Assembly (NCBI RefSeq): GCF_002220095.1
Contig: NZ_CP022372.1
Location: 2,886,501-2,950,500 of the forward strand
Reading direction: 5' to 3'
Origin: Bosea sp. AS-1
GTDB lineage: Bacteria; Pseudomonadota; Alphaproteobacteria; Rhizobiales; Beijerinckiaceae
DNA length: 64,000 nt
This document shows positions 60,874 to 64,000 of this stretch, one piece after another. The notes beneath the pieces are model-generated. The model was not told the DNA's origin. It saw nothing but the letters and a program-made list of their open reading frames with translations, and searched no databases. How positions within the stretch are numbered: position 1 is the stretch's first letter; every line of letters starts with the position of its first letter. A program made the position numbers and the translations under genes.

Positions 60874-61944
60874 TCACGCTGCGCGCGAGCGGGAAACCGC
60901 AGCCGACAGATCATGAAACATCGACATCACCAGCGGGCGGCGGTCGAGATTATAGGTCTCGACCTCACGCGCTGAACGTTCCAGCTTTTCCCATACCTCC
61001 GCCAACGGTGCAAGGCGCGCCGGTTGCGCTGCAGCATGCGCGTGGAGATGGTCGGAGAGCCAGCCCTGTATCGTCTCGATCATCACAGCGAAGTCGCGCT
61101 CGCCCGCCTTTCCGGCGACATCCTCGGCCAGCGCCAGCAGGGCGTTGAGGTCGATCTGGGGCAGAGCGTCGAGCCGGGCCCGCACCGCCTCGACCAACGC
61201 CAGCGTCTCGGGATCGACATAGGTGAGCGCCCGCTTCACCGAGCCTTCGGCCAGCGAAGCGGCACGCTCCAGTGCGGATTGGTCGAAGGGCGTCTCCATG
61301 CGCTCCAGGGCCATACGGCCGGCTTCGACAACATCCGCTGCCGACAGCGGCTCGAAGCTCAGGAGCCGGCAGCGTGATCGGATCGTCGGCAGAAGTCGGC
61401 CCGGCGCATGAGCGACGATCAGGAACAGCGCCTGTGGGGGCGGCTCTTCCAGCAGCTTCAGCAGCGCATTCGCGGTCGGTCGGTCCATGTCCTCGGCGGA
61501 ATCGACGATGCAGACGCGCCAGCCACCCTCTGCAGCGCTGGCACCGAAACGGTCGATCACGCGCCGCGCGGCGTCGACGGGGATATTGCTGGTGTAGCTC
61601 TTGCCATCGGGCTTCAGGCTGCGCCGCAGGAGATGCAGGTCGGGGTGCGACCGGGCCATGACGCGTCGCGTCGCCGGGTCTGTCTCAGCGATGGCGAGGC
61701 TATCGCTGCGTGCCGCCCTTGCCGAAGGAGCGCCCGCGGCCAACATGAATCGTGCGGCGCGATAGGCGAAGCTCGCCTTGCCGATGCCCTCGGGGCCGCC
61801 GAGCAGCCAGGCGTGATGCATCCGGCCGCCACGCAGCGCGTCGAGAAAGGCGCGCTCCTGTACCGCATGGCCGATCAGCGCGAGCGTCTCGCGCGGGTGC
61901 GGCGCAATCGGTAGCCGGTCGGGTTCGTCGCTCGTCTCGCGCAT
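60874..61944 (-). CDS. holB: DNA polymerase III subunit delta'
   Basis: A clamp-loader subunit that helps place the sliding clamp on DNA, 356 residues, AAA+ fold without ATP hydrolysis of its own in E. coli. Visible: HHAWLLGGPEGIGKASFAYR (P-loop region), WRVCIVDSAEDMDRPTANAL and LLKLLEEPPPQALFLIVAHA. The region from IRSRCRLLSFEPL includes the SRC motif. The start ATG 61944 shares one base with the tmk stop (TGATG); an in-frame TTG one codon earlier is less likely. Confidence 0.95.
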   Translation of the reverse strand: MRETSDEPDRLPIAPHPRETLALIGHAVQERAFLDALRGGRMHHAWLLGGPEGIGKASFAYRAARFMLAAGAPSARAARSDSLAIAETDPATRRVMARSHPDLHLLRRSLKPDGKSYTSNIPVDAARRVIDRFGASAAEGGWRVCIVDSAEDMDRPTANALLKLLEEPPPQALFLIVAHAPGRLLPTIRSRCRLLSFEPLSAADVVEAGRMALERMETPFDQSALERAASLAEGSVKRALTYVDPETLALVEAVRARLDALPQIDLNALLALAEDVAGKAGERDFAVMIETIQGWLSDHLHAHAAAQPARLAPLAEVWEKLERSAREVETYNLDRRPLVMSMFHDLSAAVSRSRAA

Positions 61945-62594
61945 CAAGGCTCTCGTGTCGTCATCAGGCGCTCGCTCAGCGCGGCCCAGGCCGCATCCGC
62001 CAATGCGGCCGGAGACTTGTCGGCGTCGAGCACGACGCAGCGCTGCGGTTCCCGGCGAGCAATTTCCAGGTAAGCCTCGCGCAGTCTGCGGTGGAAGGTG
62101 AGGGTTTCGCTTTCGAAGCGATCGACGCTTTCGCCGGGGCTGCGGCGCCGGGCGGCACGGGCGAGGCCGATTTCCGGGTCGAGATCGAGGATCAATGTCA
62201 GCTTCGGCATGAGCCCGTCGACGGTGACCTGCTCCAACTCTTTGAGCAGGCCGGCATCGATATCGCCGAGCACGCCCTGATAGACGCGGGTTGAATCGAT
62301 GAAGCGATCGCAGATCACCCAGTTGTCCTGCGACAGTGCCGGGCGGATCAGACGGTCGATATGGTCGATGCGTGCAGCCGAGAACATCAGCGCCTCGGCA
62401 AAGGCACCATATTCCTTGATCCGGCCAGCGAGGACGGCCTCGCGAATGGCTTCTGCCTTTGGCGAGCCACCGGGCTCGCGCGTCGTCACGACGCTCGCGC
62501 CGTCCGCGCGCAACCTTTCCGACAAGGCGCGTGCCAGCGTCGATTTGCCGGCGCCCTCGCCGCCCTCGAGCGTGATGAAATGTCCCCGGCTCAC
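61944..62594 (-). CDS. tmk: Thymidylate kinase
   Basis: Phosphorylates dTMP to dTDP, 216 residues. P-loop FITLEGGEGAGKSTLARALS, DR(Y/F) motif in VICDRFIDSTRVYQGV, and a LID region with RRRSPGESVDRFE. The start is GTG 62594, giving SRGHFITLEGG; an upstream extension to 62660 has no similarity and overlaps the preceding gene. It starts one base after the dac stop region and is coupled to holB. Confidence 0.97.
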   Translation of the reverse strand: MSRGHFITLEGGEGAGKSTLARALSERLRADGASVVTTREPGGSPKAEAIREAVLAGRIKEYGAFAEALMFSAARIDHIDRLIRPALSQDNWVICDRFIDSTRVYQGVLGDIDAGLLKELEQVTVDGLMPKLTLILDLDPEIGLARAARRRSPGESVDRFESETLTFHRRLREAYLEIARREPQRCVVLDADKSPAALADAAWAALSERLMTTREP

Positions 62595-62595
62595 G

Positions 62596-63825
62596 TCAGG
62601 ACCGCGTGACCCGGGCGAGCGCCTGCCGAACCCAACCGGTCGACAGCTCGAGCAAGGCATCCAGCGCCCGGCTTTGCAAGCTTCCGGCTTTCACCGTCTC
62701 TGCCGCGTAGAGCGGGACCTCCAGCGTCTTCACCTCTCCGCGCGAGACGACAAGCTGCGCGACGGCTGCGCCTTCCCGCACCGGCACGCTCAACGGCCCC
62801 TGATAGACGATCCGGGCGGAAAGACGCTCGCCGGTGCCGCGTGGCAGCAGCAGACTGACCGCGCCTTTCGTGCGCAGGGCGATACGGCCTTTCTCGCCGC
62901 CATAGACGCTTGCCTCGCCGACCACCTCACCATCGGAAAAGAGCTGACGCTTCTCGAAGGCACGAAAACCCCATTCGAGCAATTTGCGCGCCTCGGCGGC
63001 GCGGTCCCGCCCCGTCTTGAGTCCGTTGACGACAACGATCAGCCGTTGGCCATTCTCGATAGCCGAACCGACCAGCCCGTAGCCGGATTCCTCCAGATCG
63101 CCGGTCTGCAGTCCGTCCGCACCGATCTCCATCGTCAGCAGCGGATTGCGGTTCACCTGGCGGATCTTGTTCCAGGTGAATTCCTTCTGGCCGAAGATTT
63201 TATAGAGCTCGGGATAGGTCTTGATGATGTGGTTCGCCAATAGGGCGAGCTCGCGGGCCGTGACCCGCTGTTCCGGATCGGGCATGCCGGTCGCGTTGCG
63301 GAAGACCGACTTTGTCAGGCCAAGCGCCCTCACCCGCTCCGTCATGACCCGGGCGAAGGTCGCCTCGTCGCCGGCGATGGCTTCAGCGAGTGCGATCGCC
63401 GCGTCGTTCCCAGCCTGGACGATCAACCCTTGCAGAATGTCGGAGAGTTTGATCCGGCTGCGTACCGCCGCGAACATGGTCGTGCCACGCGCCGGCGCCC
63501 CGCCCTTGCGCCAGGCATTCTCGGAAATGCCGATTTCGCTGTCGAGATTGAGACGTCCTGCGCCGATTTCCTGGAAAGCGACGAGCGCCGTCGCGATCTT
63601 GGCCATGCTGGCCGGCACCATCGGGTCATCGGCCGCCTTCTCGTAGAGAACGGCACCGCTATCCGAATCGAGCAGGAAGGCGAAGGGTGCTGGCGACTGG
63701 AAATTCTGTGCGCGCGCTGCGGGAGCCGAGGCACAAGCCAGAAAAGCCAGCATCAACCCGCGTGCAAGCTTTCCGATCGTCCGGGAAGGCCTGCCTTGCG
63801 ATGTCGGATGGAACGCCGCGCTCAT
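62596..63825 (-). CDS. D-alanyl-D-alanine carboxypeptidase family protein (PBP5/6 type) with altered motifs
   Basis: A 409-residue periplasmic S11 family protein with signal peptide (GLMLAFLACASAPAARA) and a C-terminal PBP5-like beta domain plus amphipathic helix. The nucleophile motif is intact: PASMAKIATALVAF (SxxK). The second motif reads VQAGNDAAIAL, so the Ser of SxN is Ala. The third reads DGLQTGDLEESGYGLV, so the Lys of KTG is Gln. Both positions are normally needed for full activity. It lies between rlpA and tmk as in related genomes. It may be a low-activity enzyme or a structural or regulatory form. Confidence 0.9.
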   Translation of the reverse strand: MSAAFHPTSQGRPSRTIGKLARGLMLAFLACASAPAARAQNFQSPAPFAFLLDSDSGAVLYEKAADDPMVPASMAKIATALVAFQEIGAGRLNLDSEIGISENAWRKGGAPARGTTMFAAVRSRIKLSDILQGLIVQAGNDAAIALAEAIAGDEATFARVMTERVRALGLTKSVFRNATGMPDPEQRVTARELALLANHIIKTYPELYKIFGQKEFTWNKIRQVNRNPLLTMEIGADGLQTGDLEESGYGLVGSAIENGQRLIVVVNGLKTGRDRAAEARKLLEWGFRAFEKRQLFSDGEVVGEASVYGGEKGRIALRTKGAVSLLLPRGTGERLSARIVYQGPLSVPVREGAAVAQLVVSRGEVKTLEVPLYAAETVKAGSLQSRALDALLELSTGWVRQALARVTRS

Positions 63826-63874
63826 GCTCCGATCAGAAGCAGAGCACCATGGCTCCGGTCAAGCCGGTCGAGCG

Positions 63875-64000
63875 TCAATTCCGCGCCAGGGACTGCAAGG
63901 GCTGCGGCGCGAGGTGGTTCAACGGATGCTTGCTGGAGAAGCGCTCAATCGGCTTCTTCTCGGGCGCAGCGAACAGGCTCGCAACATTGGCGCGGGCCGG
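63875..64000 (-). CDS. rlpA: C-terminal end of an RlpA-family lytic transglycosylase (partial)
   Basis: Only the last 41 codons are inside the window (ANVASLFAAPEKKPIERFSS, then KHPLNHLAPQPLQSLARN and TGA). This tail has no fold of its own. The call rests on position: in Hyphomicrobiales an RlpA-family septal-ring lytic transglycosylase with a low-complexity C-terminus stands directly before this carboxypeptidase gene. The open frame to the window edge is seen; the identity is inferred. Confidence 0.5.
   Translation of the reverse strand, partial: PARANVASLFAAPEKKPIERFSSKHPLNHLAPQPLQSLARN

Overview
The window reads as chromosomal DNA of a high-G+C alphaproteobacterium. The order rlpA-dac-tmk-holB-metG-tatD-MBL, the DUF2865 protein and the protein sequences point to Hyphomicrobiales, most like Bosea and relatives. 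This placement is inference from gene content and from memory of these families. I see no rRNA, tRNA, CRISPR array, IS element or phage gene. No stretch without a gene is longer than about 290 bases.

Layout: (1) 1-18300 is mixed housekeeping and accessory: the 5' part of gyrA, a MarC membrane protein, an ArsR/SRPBCC pair with its own operator, a second-type clpP, an M20 amidohydrolase, a secreted MetX-like hydrolase, AsmA, DUF2865, MAPEG, guaB, an MFS exporter, rlmE-ppx and glpK. (2) 18233-32142 is an aromatic/hydroaromatic catabolic block. It holds a LysR regulator divergent from an FAD oxidoreductase, an SsuABC-type ABC importer, a short-chain dehydrogenase, then pcaDC, pcaHG, pcaF, pcaIJ and a two-domain 3-dehydroshikimate dehydratase. 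Together they would take quinate/shikimate-type compounds to protocatechuate and on through the beta-ketoadipate pathway; pcaB is not in the window. (3) 32405-35439 holds a DoxX protein and an encapsulin nanocompartment whose cargo is a DyP peroxidase with a C-terminal targeting peptide. (4) 35529-57642 is a stress island: clpB, an NtrC-type response regulator with its histidine kinase, cbpM-dnaJ, a double CDGSH protein, dnaK, hsp20, grpE, hdeD, a CDF transporter, an MscS channel, a cyanide-insensitive-type cytochrome bd oxidase with a 38-residue DUF2474 subunit, a YdeP-like molybdopterin oxidoreductase and a bestrophin-like channel. (5) 57681-64000 is a conserved housekeeping operon on the minus strand (MBL hydrolase, tatD, metG, holB, tmk, dac, rlpA).

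The most striking observation is regulatory. In front of clpB, hsp20, hdeD and the bestrophin gene there is each time a sigma-54 type -24/-12 element (GG-N10-GC). Upstream of it lie two copies of a 13-bp palindrome, GGACA-N3-TGTCC, 22-23 bp apart. Their centres are always about 73 and 96 bp from the -12 GC. This is the geometry of an enhancer-binding-protein regulon. The NtrC-type regulator encoded in the middle of the island (40396-41793) is the obvious candidate activator. It would place a full chaperone set (ClpB, Hsp20, DnaK, DnaJ/CbpM, GrpE) together with acid-stress and ion-channel genes under sigma-54 two-component control instead of the usual sigma-32 or HrcA control.
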